Source of the DNA: UBA8437 sp964646205
GTDB taxonomy: Bacteria; Planctomycetota; Planctomycetia; Planctomycetales; Planctomycetaceae
DNA: 64,000 nt
Direction of reading: 5' to 3'
Assembly (NCBI GenBank): GCA_964646205.1
Contig: CAZYAZ010000003.1
Coordinates: 75,028-139,027 of the forward strand
The position numbers were made by a program, and so were the translations under genes. Positions 7,847 through 16,014 of the stretch are shown piece after piece (the stretch's first letter is position 1; each line of letters opens with the position of its first letter). The notes under the pieces are model-generated. The model made no database searches, was not told where the DNA came from, and was given only the letters and a program-made list of their open reading frames with translations.

Positions 7847-8617
7847 ATGACCTCCGACCAATCGCTCCCGAATCCAGAACAACGCCTCGAGATCCTCGAG
7901 GAACAACTCCGTCAGGCTCAGAAAATGAGCACCATCGGCGCGATTGCCGCGTCGACGACGCACGAGTTCAACAACATCCTCACCACGGTGATCAACTACG
8001 CGAAGATGGGGTTGAGGAAAACCGACGACGAGACCCGGGAAAAGGCCTTCACCAAGATCCTCGCGGCCGGGCAGCGAGCCGCCAAGATCACCACGGGGAT
8101 GCTCTCCTACGCCCGAAACAGCGGTGATCGTCACGAGCCAATCGACCTGGCCGAGTTGGTCACCGACCTGATGCTGCTCGTCGAGAAGGACTTGCAGAAA
8201 CATCGTGTTGGCCTGGACACGCAGTACGAGGACGGTGTCTACGCGGCCATCAACACGAGCCAGGTCCAGCAGGTGCTGCTCAATCTCGTCATCAATGCCA
8301 GGCAGGCCATGGACGAAGGCGGACAGTTGACGATCACCGTCTGCCGGCATGCCGATGATGAAATGGCCGAGATCATGGTGTCGGACACCGGCAGCGGAAT
8401 GTCTCCCGAGACACTGCAACAGATTTTTGAACCGTTCTTCTCGACCAAGGACGCAGACACCCAGGGCCAGGGTGGGACCGGACTGGGCCTGTCGTTGTGC
8501 CGCGAGATCATCGAATCTCACCAGGGTCGGATCCGGGTCGAGAGTGCCGTCGGACGTGGCACTCGTTTTATACTCAGGTTCCCCCTGGCCGCGGCCCCAT
8601 CTTCGGCAGCTGCCTAG
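7847..8617 (+). CDS. soluble sensor histidine kinase
   Basis: A 256-residue kinase with a short N-terminal coiled-coil-like helix and no sensor or membrane segment. The dimerisation/phosphoacceptor region has the H-box THEFNNILT with His39. The ATPase domain shows the N-box NLVINARQAM (Asn150), G1 box SDTGSGM (Asp180), F-box EPFFSTK and G2 box GTGLGLSLC (about 211-219). It probably autophosphorylates in the cytoplasm and signals to a response regulator that is not nearby. The ATG at 7847 is chosen because AGGGGCGG precedes it by six bases; the much longer upstream open frame runs antisense through the ABC ATPase and has no protein character. Input signal and partner are unknown. Confidence 0.88.
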   Translation: MTSDQSLPNPEQRLEILEEQLRQAQKMSTIGAIAASTTHEFNNILTTVINYAKMGLRKTDDETREKAFTKILAAGQRAAKITTGMLSYARNSGDRHEPIDLAELVTDLMLLVEKDLQKHRVGLDTQYEDGVYAAINTSQVQQVLLNLVINARQAMDEGGQLTITVCRHADDEMAEIMVSDTGSGMSPETLQQIFEPFFSTKDADTQGQGGTGLGLSLCREIIESHQGRIRVESAVGRGTRFILRFPLAAAPSSAAA

Positions 8618-8632
8618 CCGGAACGGCCAGTC

Positions 8633-8887
8633 TCAGGCCAGCGCCGCAACGCCGGCGAGCGCCAGGATTGTTGCCGCAATTCCCAGGATCCCCAGCGTCA
8701 CCCACCAGGTCGCCCGTCCCTGCCATGGAGAATGGAACGTCGTGATCCATTCACCGCACGACACACACTGCTCGGCGTCCTCATAGACCTCAGCACCGCA
8801 CTCGGGACAGGGCACGGTTTCGGCCGGGGCGTCGTCATCCCAGTCGTCCTCCTGCCAGTCCGATCCAGTGTCCCAATCGTCGGCCAT
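8633..8887 (-). CDS. zinc-ribbon single-span membrane protein
   Basis: An 84-residue protein with an acidic, tryptophan-rich N-terminus (residues 1-24), a zinc-ribbon of two CxxC pairs (CPECGAEVYEDAEQCVSCG, about 27-45) and one C-terminal transmembrane helix (about 62-82). Small proteins with this CPECGAEVYEDAE-type ribbon plus a helix are frequent in planctomycetes; their function is not established. It converges on the histidine kinase gene and may share a transcript with the BMC operon upstream of it (40-bp gap to the last BMC gene), though no functional link is evident. Confidence 0.75.
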   Translation of the reverse strand: MADDWDTGSDWQEDDWDDDAPAETVPCPECGAEVYEDAEQCVSCGEWITTFHSPWQGRATWWVTLGILGIAATILALAGVAALA

Positions 8888-8927
8888 GAGCAGGAGGTCC
8901 AGAACGCGGCAGGATCATCTGAAAAGT

Positions 8928-10139
8928 CTACGGGCCCAGCAGGTTGGCCAGCCGAATGCGATGATACGCCAAACGGTCCTCGGATGTCATTGCCGCGAAA
9001 TCGGGGGACTCATCAACCGTCGCGGAATCAGCAGTCTCCGGGGACACCGTCTGCGGGTCCGAAGTCGATGGTGGCAAGCTGATCGTCTTCTGCTCGCTAC
9101 CACCATAGCTCATCACTCCCGTCTCCAGCACCAGGTCGTCTTCGAGTGAACGACGAGGCCTGATCTCCAATTTCTCGAGTACGGCGTGGTAGGCCCGCAC
9201 CGCCTCGGAGGGCTCCAACTCGCCGTCGACAATCAGTCTCAGGAAACGAACAAACGCCAGTTGATTCTCCGCGTTGTTGATCTTGCGACCAAACAACGCC
9301 ACACGGGCCCCGTACTTCTGGGCCTCGTGGATCAGTTGAAATGCATCCAGGGTCGTACCGGCCGACCCACCGAGGATGCCAATCACCAGGCCCGGATCGT
9401 AGTTGACCAGTTCCTCAGTCGCCTGCGGACCGTGATAGACCATCTTGAGGAACAGTGGTCGCGCCGAACTGGTCACACCCGCCAACGTGCGGGCGATCAA
9501 GTCGTTGATGAACCCGGGCAGCAGTTCCGGAGCCACGCAATTGGACAAGTTGGGATCGAACACCTCCAGGAAATGGCGGAAGCCCTTCCGTTCGGCCTCA
9601 TCGCGAAACACGCGGTAGGCTTCGATCGTCTGCAGGTCATCATCACGATTGTTGGCGAACGTGACGGAGTAGAGTCCGAGATCGGCTCCGTTGCCCCGTT
9701 CCGGCACCTCGCAATCGAGGTGGCCACACTGAATGTGATCAATCGACGCACTCCGAAACGGCTTGGATGCGGTCTCGTGGATTTTCCCGCCCCGGACAAC
9801 GTGGATGTCGGTCGTGTCGTTGGCCCGTACGGCCGGAGTCACTTCGCTGCCATCAAAAATCTGCTCACGGATCGTCAATTCCTCGTTCGTCGAAGCCGAC
9901 ATCAACATGATGTCGACCAGTCCCCCTTCCACGATTTGCCGCATCTGGTCGCGATACTCGGCCAACGAACGGAATTGCAGTTCGCTGTCATGACGCTCGG
10001 GAGAACGCCCCGGAGCACCCATGCCGAAAGCCATATCGGCGTCCTTGGCATCGGCGAGTATGAACTCGCGACAGCCGGACGGATCGGCGGCGAGGGCCGC
10101 GAGTTTGCGGTCGAGTGATTTAGTGAAAGACGCAGTCAT
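8928..10139 (-). CDS. DhnA/DeoC-like class I aldolase-family protein of the BMC locus
   Basis: A 403-residue protein at the distal end of the microcompartment operon. The TIM-barrel character shows in VDIMLMSAS, FLEVFDP, PLFLKMVYHGP (a candidate Schiff-base lysine), GLVIGILGGSAGTTLDAF (phosphate-binding-like) and ARVALFGRKI, resembling DhnA-type aldolases. After about residue 345 comes a Ser/Thr/Pro-rich linker and a last amphipathic segment (SEDRLAYHRIRLANLLG), which could be a targeting tail. The ATG at 10139 is preceded by AGAGGG; the longer frame to 10403 overlaps the class II aldolase gene. It lies 62 bp after that gene on the same strand. Role by context: sugar-phosphate cleavage or handling in the BMC pathway. 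The exact reaction is inferred, not shown. Confidence 0.65.
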   Translation of the reverse strand: MTASFTKSLDRKLAALAADPSGCREFILADAKDADMAFGMGAPGRSPERHDSELQFRSLAEYRDQMRQIVEGGLVDIMLMSASTNEELTIREQIFDGSEVTPAVRANDTTDIHVVRGGKIHETASKPFRSASIDHIQCGHLDCEVPERGNGADLGLYSVTFANNRDDDLQTIEAYRVFRDEAERKGFRHFLEVFDPNLSNCVAPELLPGFINDLIARTLAGVTSSARPLFLKMVYHGPQATEELVNYDPGLVIGILGGSAGTTLDAFQLIHEAQKYGARVALFGRKINNAENQLAFVRFLRLIVDGELEPSEAVRAYHAVLEKLEIRPRRSLEDDLVLETGVMSYGGSEQKTISLPPSTSDPQTVSPETADSATVDESPDFAAMTSEDRLAYHRIRLANLLGP

Positions 10140-10201
10140 CGTATTGATCCCTCTGGACCCATCATTGCTCGGCTTTGTCCCAGGCTTTGACAGCGGCGGA
10201 A

Positions 10202-11101
10202 TTACTGCGACAGGGCCGCCATCACCTGCTCGGTGATCGCTGACACCAGTTCCTCGGTCGGCTCGCTCGATCCACCGCCGGTCCCGGCCGCCTCGGGGGT
10301 TGCCGGATCCTGCAGGTACCCTGGGAACGACGGAGCCGGCGCGAAGGCCTGCTGCCGAAGCGCCTGGCCACCATAACCGTCGACAAACGCGGTGTTGCCA
10401 CACAGGTCACAATCTTCGTTGTGGAACCGGGGATCGTCGAAACCCAGCCGCTGTTTCAGGTCCAGCAACTCACGTGTCTGGCGCTCGTCAAAGTAGTTCA
10501 CGTTGCCCAGTTGCTTGGCCAGCAACAGGATTCGACAGTACGAGTCCAGGATCTCGGTCTTCCAGTAGGCGTCGATCAGATCCTTGCCAAAGCTGACGGT
10601 TCCATGGCTGGCCAGGATGATCGTGTTGGTCCCTTCCAGGAACGGGATCACCGTGTCGGCAAATTTCTGGCCGCCGGGCGTCTCGTACGGAGCCAACGGC
10701 ACTTCCCCCATGAACACCTCAACCTCGGGCAACACGCACTGAGGAATCGGCTCGCCGGCAACCGCAAAGGCCGTTGCATGGGGCGGATGACAATGCACGA
10801 CAGCCTTCACATCCGGCCGGTGCTTCATGATCGTCAGGTGCAACAACACCTCGCTGGTCCGCTTGCGCTGGCCGGCAATCTGGTTGCCGTCAAGATCGAC
10901 CGCACAGATGTCTTCGGGCTCCATGAACCCCTTGCAGATCATCGTCGGCGAACACAGCACCGCATTCTCACCGACGCGAATCGAGATGTTCCCGTCGTTG
11001 GCTGCGGCAAAACCCTTGTTGTAGACCCGCCGGCCAATCTCACAGATCTCCTCTTTCAATTGTCGGTCGTTGATTCCACGTCCCCATTTCATCTCGATCA
11101 T
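10202..11101 (-). CDS. BMC-associated class II aldolase (fuculose/rhamnulose-1-phosphate type)
   Basis: A 299-residue zinc aldolase expected to split a deoxyketose-1-phosphate into dihydroxyacetone phosphate and lactaldehyde. The fold starts at DGNISIRVG. The catalytic acid is Glu84 (SEVLLH), and zinc ligands are His103 and His105 (HCHPPHA) and His166 (SHGT). Family members end near residue 225. Here a Gly/Pro/Ser-rich linker follows and the last 20 residues form an amphipathic helix (EELVSAITEQVMAAL), the pattern of a BMC encapsulation peptide. A short cysteine pair (CDLC, about 232-235) precedes the linker. Start at 11101 uses AAAGGA about ten bases upstream. This enzyme should generate aldehyde inside the shell. 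Confidence 0.9.
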   Translation of the reverse strand: MIEMKWGRGINDRQLKEEICEIGRRVYNKGFAAANDGNISIRVGENAVLCSPTMICKGFMEPEDICAVDLDGNQIAGQRKRTSEVLLHLTIMKHRPDVKAVVHCHPPHATAFAVAGEPIPQCVLPEVEVFMGEVPLAPYETPGGQKFADTVIPFLEGTNTIILASHGTVSFGKDLIDAYWKTEILDSYCRILLLAKQLGNVNYFDERQTRELLDLKQRLGFDDPRFHNEDCDLCGNTAFVDGYGGQALRQQAFAPAPSFPGYLQDPATPEAAGTGGGSSEPTEELVSAITEQVMAALSQ

Positions 11102-11175
11102 CGTATTCGGTGTCCTTTCGATGGTTGCTTGATCATTGGTGTTGACTGTTCGCGTCGCGTCTTTCGGTAGCGACG

Positions 11176-11457
11176 CTATTGAATATCAATGCTGTCCAGA
11201 ATCGCGGCGTTGTACGCATCCAGTGGCTTGTTTTCGGGTAGAAACGGGTTCGATGACTCCGGCCCCTCGGCAACGGCAATTACGGCCCCCTGTCCAGCAC
11301 GGCACTCGTCGTACAGCACGACCGGTTCACCACGGCCACCGCGTTGTCCGGCAATCCCGTCGGCCGAGAGCGGTACCGCGATCAGCCAGGTGGCCCCGTC
11401 CAGTGTCGGGTGACACGCCGACAACGTCAGATTGCCAATCACCTCGGCGACCCGCAT
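11176..11457 (-). CDS. BMC-P pentameric shell vertex protein (EutN/CcmL family)
   Basis: A 93-residue EutN/CcmL-family protein that should form pentamers capping the vertices of the microcompartment. It starts MRVAEVIGNLTLSACHPTL, has the beta-barrel core ending in PVVLYDECRAGQGAVIAVAEG, and a C-terminal helix ending AAILDSIDI, matching the family in order and length. GGGGAGG lies eight bases before the ATG. It is one of three BMC-P genes in the operon, the number typical of PVM-type loci. The preceding gene ends 49 bp upstream. Confidence 0.9.
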   Translation of the reverse strand: MRVAEVIGNLTLSACHPTLDGATWLIAVPLSADGIAGQRGGRGEPVVLYDECRAGQGAVIAVAEGPESSNPFLPENKPLDAYNAAILDSIDIQ

Positions 11458-11506
11458 CAGTTGCCTCCCCGCACAGTTGTTCTGTTGATCCTCATCAGTT
11501 CTCCAA

Positions 11507-12193
11507 TCACGAATCGTCCGACGGCCAGTCGGAGGGCGGCTGTGGCGAATCCACCACCAGGCACGCCTCGACAATCTGACGTGACTGCCACGCCCCGACC
11601 GCCAGTGGACAAGCGACCAGCACGTTGGCTCCCAGTCGCACCAGCAGTCTCGTTGCCTCCTCGGCGTCCTTGACCACCACCGCCCGCACCCGGGGATGAC
11701 GATTCGCCAGACAGGCGACCCGATGCGGATCTGTGGACAGCACAACAGCACCTCGGCCGATTGCTTCCGAGACCCACTCGCAGGCCGTGGCCACCGCCGT
11801 GTCGCTCCCCGACGTGCGTTCCGAAACGAACCCTCGCAGTTGCGGAACGTCCGGATCGGCCAGCAAGATCTGCCATGTGCCCGGGGATGACGAAGCGGTT
11901 GTTGCCACGTCGGAAGAACCAACCACATCGCAGGCAACGGCCAGATCGTGACGAGCCACCAATTCCCGCGCCGAGGGGGTCAGGATCGAGTCGCTGGAAA
12001 TTCGCAGTCGCCGTGATCGTTCCGTAAGCCGGCCAGACACGATCTCGGCGGTGACCACCGTTTCGCAGCACACGATCTCTTCTCCGTCCTGGCTCGGCGC
12101 GTCGGGCCGATCGGCCGGCCCGGACGGGCCGTCCGCAAGTCGACGCTCGACGGCAGCGACTATCAGATCGACGAGTGTCGGATCGGGAGTCAT
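11507..12193 (-). CDS. BMC locus protein with RpiB-like domain and N-terminal encapsulation peptide
   Basis: A 228-residue protein. Residues 3-20 (PDPTLVDLIVAAVERRLA) form an amphipathic helix followed by a Pro/Gly-rich linker, the layout of a BMC targeting peptide. A middle motif, ILTPSARELVARHDL (about 70-84), resembles a short element found in other BMC accessory proteins. The C-terminal half resembles the RpiB/LacAB sugar-phosphate isomerase fold: ANRHPRVRAVVVKD, then GANVLVACPLAVG and QIVEACLVV, in the same order as RpiB's ANK-PGIRAA, NDANVL and IVEAWL. Catalytic Cys/His positions of RpiB are not obvious, so it may be non-enzymatic or altered. It lies between two BMC-P genes on the same strand. 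The function is open. Confidence 0.7.
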   Translation of the reverse strand: MTPDPTLVDLIVAAVERRLADGPSGPADRPDAPSQDGEEIVCCETVVTAEIVSGRLTERSRRLRISSDSILTPSARELVARHDLAVACDVVGSSDVATTASSSPGTWQILLADPDVPQLRGFVSERTSGSDTAVATACEWVSEAIGRGAVVLSTDPHRVACLANRHPRVRAVVVKDAEEATRLLVRLGANVLVACPLAVGAWQSRQIVEACLVVDSPQPPSDWPSDDS

Positions 12194-12242
12194 TCGTGTT
12201 CAGATCCATGTTCGAGAAGGACGGAACCGCCCCTCCGGTCAG

Positions 12243-12500
12243 TCAGTCGTTGATAATTCCGATGATGGCCCAGCGGGCCGGCGCGTTGTCCGAGTTGAGC
12301 AGGCGACGAACGGAGCGGCCATCACTGGTCAGCAGAACCCGGTCGCCCATCCGGCTGCCCACCACGTCAATGACCACCATGGGATCCCCTTCGGCCCCCG
12401 ACTTCGCATCGAGTGGCTGTACGAGGATCAAACGTTGGGCCTCCAGTGAGGCGTGTTTGACCGTGGCCGTGGTCCGGCCGATGACCCGTCCCCAACGCAT
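12243..12500 (-). CDS. BMC-P pentameric shell vertex protein (EutN/CcmL family)
   Basis: An 85-residue EutN/CcmL-family shell protein. It starts MRWGRVIGRTTATVKHASL, continues with RLILVQPLD, PMVVIDVVGSRMGDRVLLTSDG and ends in ARWAIIGIIND, the normal order of the pentamer fold. The ATG overlaps the stop of the upstream aldehyde dehydrogenase gene (TGATG), indicating translational coupling, and GAGGA lies about nine bases before it. It contributes to shell vertices; second of three paralogues in the locus. Confidence 0.9.
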   Translation of the reverse strand: MRWGRVIGRTTATVKHASLEAQRLILVQPLDAKSGAEGDPMVVIDVVGSRMGDRVLLTSDGRSVRRLLNSDNAPARWAIIGIIND

Positions 12501-13930
12501 CAGATGATCCTCAGATCGTCGACCATCGTGCACCGTCGCTGGCGAGTGAATGTCAGGGGATTGGTGACACCTTCTCCAGTCGGGGTGGCGATGCTGTAAG
12601 AGAGATACCCCTCGCCGCCCAGGCCCAGTCCGGCCATGCACGGTCCGTTCTTAATGAACAACGTGGTGTTCATCGCACGACCCATTTCGGTCATCGTGCG
12701 AACGTTCCGCGAGTGAATCAGGCTGGTGTGCCCAAATCCGTGCTCGGCCTCCAGGGCCATTTCAATCCCCTCGGACGCGTCGCGACACCGGACAAACGGC
12801 ACGCAGGGCATCATCTGTTCCTCGGGAACGAACGGGTTGGACACGGACGTCTCGCCATAGAGAATCTGGGTGCCCACCGGCACCTTGACTCCAATTCGCT
12901 CGGCCAACACGTCCGCGTCGGCACCGACCAGATCACGGTTGAGGACATGGTGCCCACCGGCCTCGGCCGGAGGCGAGAAAGCGACGGCCGCCAGTTGATC
13001 CATCTGGTCGGTCGAGAGCCGGTACCCGCCATTCATCGAGACGGATTCCATCAGGGGATCGAAAATCGACTCGACCGCGAACACTTCCTTCTCGCCAATG
13101 CACAGCAGGTTGTTGTCATAGGCAGCCCCCTTGACGATCGACACCGCGGCGTTGTCCAGGTCAGCAGTCTCATCAACGACAACCGGTGGATTGCCCGGTC
13201 CGGCAACGATCGCCCGCTTGCGACTGGCCAACGCGGCACGGGCCACGCCCGGACCACCCGTGACGACCAACAATCGCACACCCCGGTGATCGAAAATCTC
13301 TCCGGCGGTCTCCAGCGTGGGTTCGCTGACAATTGTCACCAGGTTTTCGACCCCGATCGCCTCGTGGATCGCCTTGTTGAATCGTCGCACGCCCTCACAG
13401 GCAATCCTCGCTCCCGACGGATGAGGATTGACCACCAGGGTGTTTCCCGATGCCACCATGTTCACCACGTTGCCGGCCAATGTCGGCAACGAGTGCGTGA
13501 CCGGGGTGATGGCGCCGATGACTCCGAACGGGGCGTATTCAATCACCGTCAGGCCCCGGTCCCCCGACAACGCGTCGCAACGGAGAAACTCGGTCCCCGG
13601 AACCAACTTGACGATCTGCAGTTTCTCGATCTTGTGGTCGAGGCGTCCAATCCGAGTCTCCTCGAGTTCCGCACGCCCCAGTTCGTCGCACTGGGTCGAA
13701 CAGATCCGGACCACGCAAGCGATCGCCCGGGCCCGATCCTCGATCGTCTTGTCCTGCAACTGTCGAAATGCCCGTGTGGCCGCATCCACCGCGTCATCGA
13801 CCTTCGAAAACACGCCCCAGTCACCGTCAGGTGATGCTCCAACGCTTGTGGTCGTCGTGCCACGGTTGCCCAGTTGGGCCAGCACTTCCTCCACCACTGT
13901 TTGGACGGCCTGTTGATTGGCTTGGATCAT
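12500..13930 (-). CDS. BMC CoA-acylating aldehyde dehydrogenase (PduP/EutE-like)
   Basis: A 476-residue aldehyde dehydrogenase that should oxidise lactaldehyde (or a similar aldehyde) with NAD+ and CoA to an acyl-CoA inside the microcompartment. Residues 1-21 (IQANQQAVQTVVEEVLAQLG) form the classical amphipathic encapsulation peptide, followed by a flexible linker and the enzyme from about residue 40. The catalytic Cys277 lies in YDNNLLCIGEKEV, matching PduP/EutE. TGGPGV and GPGNPPVVVDETAD are further family motifs. Length agrees with PduP (about 460). It is coupled to the following BMC-P gene by a TGATG overlap. The acyl product should go to PduL. Confidence 0.93.
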   Translation of the reverse strand: MIQANQQAVQTVVEEVLAQLGNRGTTTTSVGASPDGDWGVFSKVDDAVDAATRAFRQLQDKTIEDRARAIACVVRICSTQCDELGRAELEETRIGRLDHKIEKLQIVKLVPGTEFLRCDALSGDRGLTVIEYAPFGVIGAITPVTHSLPTLAGNVVNMVASGNTLVVNPHPSGARIACEGVRRFNKAIHEAIGVENLVTIVSEPTLETAGEIFDHRGVRLLVVTGGPGVARAALASRKRAIVAGPGNPPVVVDETADLDNAAVSIVKGAAYDNNLLCIGEKEVFAVESIFDPLMESVSMNGGYRLSTDQMDQLAAVAFSPPAEAGGHHVLNRDLVGADADVLAERIGVKVPVGTQILYGETSVSNPFVPEEQMMPCVPFVRCRDASEGIEMALEAEHGFGHTSLIHSRNVRTMTEMGRAMNTTLFIKNGPCMAGLGLGGEGYLSYSIATPTGEGVTNPLTFTRQRRCTMVDDLRII

Positions 13931-14024
13931 CGAAAAACCTCTATTCTTCAGTTGTCAATTTTTTTTGTGAGTCGTCATTTTCCGGCCCATCCCGCAACCG
14001 GGCGACGTGTGCCGGGCCCGTCCG

Positions 14025-14333
14025 TCAATCGTTGACAGGCACCTGCTTGTCTCCGATCTGGACCTGGTCAACGATGCCGACGATCGCGGCATCGATCGGA
14101 AGTGTTTTGGTCTGCTCGGTGAATCGGGCACTGGAACCCTGAACACACAGCACCACCTCGCCCTCGCCAGCGCCGACGGTATCGACGGCGATGAAGGTGC
14201 GGCCAGTCAGATTGAGTTTCGCCCGGGTCTTCTCGTCGACTCGTAATGGTTCGACAATCAACAGCTTTTGACCAACCATCGACTCGACCTTCTGACTCGA
14301 AACGATACTGCCGGTGATTCGTGCCATGAACAT
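14025..14333 (-). CDS. BMC-P pentameric shell vertex protein (EutN/CcmL family)
   Basis: A 102-residue EutN/CcmL-family protein: MFMARITGSIVSSQKVESM, KLLIVEPLRVDE, FIAVDTVGAGEGEVVLCVQGSSAR and DAAIVGIVDQV are in the standard order. It may start at Met3 (14327) instead; the family often begins with a methionine directly before xARVTG, and the ribosome-binding site (TTGGAG) does not decide. It sits 30 bp after ackA and 94 bp before the aldehyde dehydrogenase gene, and is the first BMC-P gene in transcription order. Confidence 0.9.
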   Translation of the reverse strand: MFMARITGSIVSSQKVESMVGQKLLIVEPLRVDEKTRAKLNLTGRTFIAVDTVGAGEGEVVLCVQGSSARFTEQTKTLPIDAAIVGIVDQVQIGDKQVPVND

Positions 14334-14363
14334 CGCCGTTACACTCCAAGCCCTGTTCGACTT

Positions 14364-15569
14364 TCAGGCTCCATCTTCCACCAGCCCGGCTGCCTGCCGG
14401 GCCACGATCAATTCCTCGTTGGTCGGCACCACCCAGGTCGCCACACGGCTGCCTTCTCCGGTGATTTCGACCTCGCCTCGAGCATTCGCATTGGCCTGCT
14501 CGTCAATCGCCAGCCCGCACCATTCCATGTCACTGCACACCGCGTCGCGGATGCGGACACTGTTTTCTCCGATGCCTCCGGTGAACACGACCACGTCGGC
14601 ACCACCCAGCACGGCCATCTGTGACGCCAGGTAACCGCGGATTGCCCTGACAAAATGGTCGACCGCCAGAACAGCCCCGGGGTGCCCCTGATCAGCCGCT
14701 TGCTCGAGATCCCGGAGATCGCCACTGAGACCACTCAGGCCCAGCAATCCACTCCGTGAGGCCAGGTCATCGAGAAGCTCCTCGAGTCCCTTTCCTGTGG
14801 CTCTCATCAGCACCGGCAGCGCAAACGGGTCGAAATCGCCAACACGGTTGTTGTGTGGCAAGCCACTCTGGGGACTCATCCCCATACTCGCTGCCCGTGA
14901 GACTCCCGCGTCGATTGCCGCCAGCGAACTGCTGCCGCCCAGGTGACACGAGATCACCCTCAGGTCCTCTCGTCCGGTCAACTCGGCCATCCGGGTCGCG
15001 ATGTATCGATGACTGGCACCGTGGTACCCCCATCGCATCACCCCGTGCTGTTGCCATTCGGCTGGAACCGCATACGCCCGTTGTGCCGCCGGAATCGTTT
15101 CGTGAAACCCCGTCTCCAGGGCCGCCACCAGCGGGATGCCCGGAAAAGCCGACGTCAATTGCCGCATCGCCGCCACGTAGGGCGGGTTGTGAGCCGGTGC
15201 GACATCGGACAGCGACTCCATCCGCTCCAGCAAACCCTCGTCGACAAGGCGGACACCAGAGAGTTCCGCGGCAAACACCGCCTTGAACCCGATCGCGGCC
15301 ACGTCCTCGACTCCCGAAAGGCATCCCGTGTCGGGATCGACCAGAGCGTCCAGGCAAATGCCCACCGCGACGGCGTGATCGGCAATCGTCGCGGTCGATT
15401 CAACCGCGCCGGGCCCCTCACCGTCGCTCTCCCCAATCTGGATCGACACGACGCTGCTTTCCCCGCCGATACGATCGATCGCACCGCGAGCCAGCTGCTT
15501 TTCACCGTCGAGATCGTACAGCTTGAACTTGAAGCTGGTCGACCCGAGGTTGGCGACGAGTATTTTCAT
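14364..15569 (-). CDS. ackA: acetate kinase (BMC operon, probably acting on lactyl-phosphate)
   Basis: A 401-residue acetate/propionate kinase-family enzyme that transfers phosphate from an acyl-phosphate to ADP. The N-terminal phosphate loop is NLGSTSFKF; HGASHRY, CHLGGSSS and VVFTGGIGENS are the later ATPase motifs. Length matches AckA (about 400). Canonical positions are slightly changed (NLGSTSF for NAGSSSL, GDFDPFALP for GDLDP), consistent with a substrate other than acetate, and lactyl-phosphate fits the pathway. No encapsulation peptide is visible, so it may work in the cytosol. It lies between the BMC-H and BMC-P genes on the same strand. Confidence 0.92.
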   Translation of the reverse strand: MKILVANLGSTSFKFKLYDLDGEKQLARGAIDRIGGESSVVSIQIGESDGEGPGAVESTATIADHAVAVGICLDALVDPDTGCLSGVEDVAAIGFKAVFAAELSGVRLVDEGLLERMESLSDVAPAHNPPYVAAMRQLTSAFPGIPLVAALETGFHETIPAAQRAYAVPAEWQQHGVMRWGYHGASHRYIATRMAELTGREDLRVISCHLGGSSSLAAIDAGVSRAASMGMSPQSGLPHNNRVGDFDPFALPVLMRATGKGLEELLDDLASRSGLLGLSGLSGDLRDLEQAADQGHPGAVLAVDHFVRAIRGYLASQMAVLGGADVVVFTGGIGENSVRIRDAVCSDMEWCGLAIDEQANANARGEVEITGEGSRVATWVVPTNEELIVARQAAGLVEDGA

Positions 15570-15607
15570 GGTTCGATCCTTCGAACCTCCCGAAACAGGA
15601 ACACGAT

Positions 15608-15880
15608 TTACGAAACAAACAATGCGACGAGACCATCGGCGGGCCGTGAGATCACCCGGGAGGACACGAGTTCCCCGACAGCCGAAGCCGCCTGAGCCCC
15701 CGCCTCCACCGCCGCACTCACACTGCCGGTATCACCCTCGACAAACGAGGTGATCCAGCCCCCTCCCAGGGTCGTCGAGCCAGTCAACGTGACGTTGGCC
15801 GCTTTGACCATCGCGTCGGAGGCTTCGATATGCCCCACGACACCACGGGTCTCAACCAATCCAATCGATTCACCAATCAT
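15608..15880 (-). CDS. BMC-H hexameric shell protein
   Basis: A 90-residue single BMC-domain protein that should form hexameric facets. It shows the family core ESIGLVETRGVVGHIEASDAM, AANVTL, GGGWITSFVEGDTGSVSAAVEAG and SRVISRP. The pore-loop region around TTLGGG differs from the second BMC-H of the locus (RQVGGG), suggesting different pore chemistry. The ATG at 15880 is preceded by AGAGAG. Both BMC-H genes are preceded by unusually long spacers of 134 bp for this operon. Confidence 0.93.
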   Translation of the reverse strand: MIGESIGLVETRGVVGHIEASDAMVKAANVTLTGSTTLGGGWITSFVEGDTGSVSAAVEAGAQAASAVGELVSSRVISRPADGLVALFVS

Positions 15881-15900
15881 CAGAGCATCTCTCTTTCAGG

Positions 15901-15912
15901 CCCCCGCGGGGG
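15901..15912 (-). promoter_or_regulatory. GC-only palindrome in the spacer between the two BMC-H genes
   Basis: CCCCCGCGGGGG is a perfect 12-base palindrome about 20 bases before the BMC-H start at 15880. In the mRNA it could form or extend a hairpin that slows ribosomes or nucleases and so tunes shell protein dosage. There is no T-run, so it is not a standard terminator. Confidence 0.3.
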
Positions 15913-16014
15913 GGGACACTTGGGGAGTTGCCAATCAACGCCCGGGCCTCTCTGGCCGCCCGCATGACACGTCGCCATGACCCGACGAACCCACCCGTTT
16001 TGTCGATGGCCGGT

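Noticed and set aside
12713..13834. 373-codon plus-strand frame opposite the aldehyde dehydrogenase
   Set aside because: It is the complement of a clear catalytic gene; its composition (many His, Arg, Gln) is typical of antisense frames in this genome.
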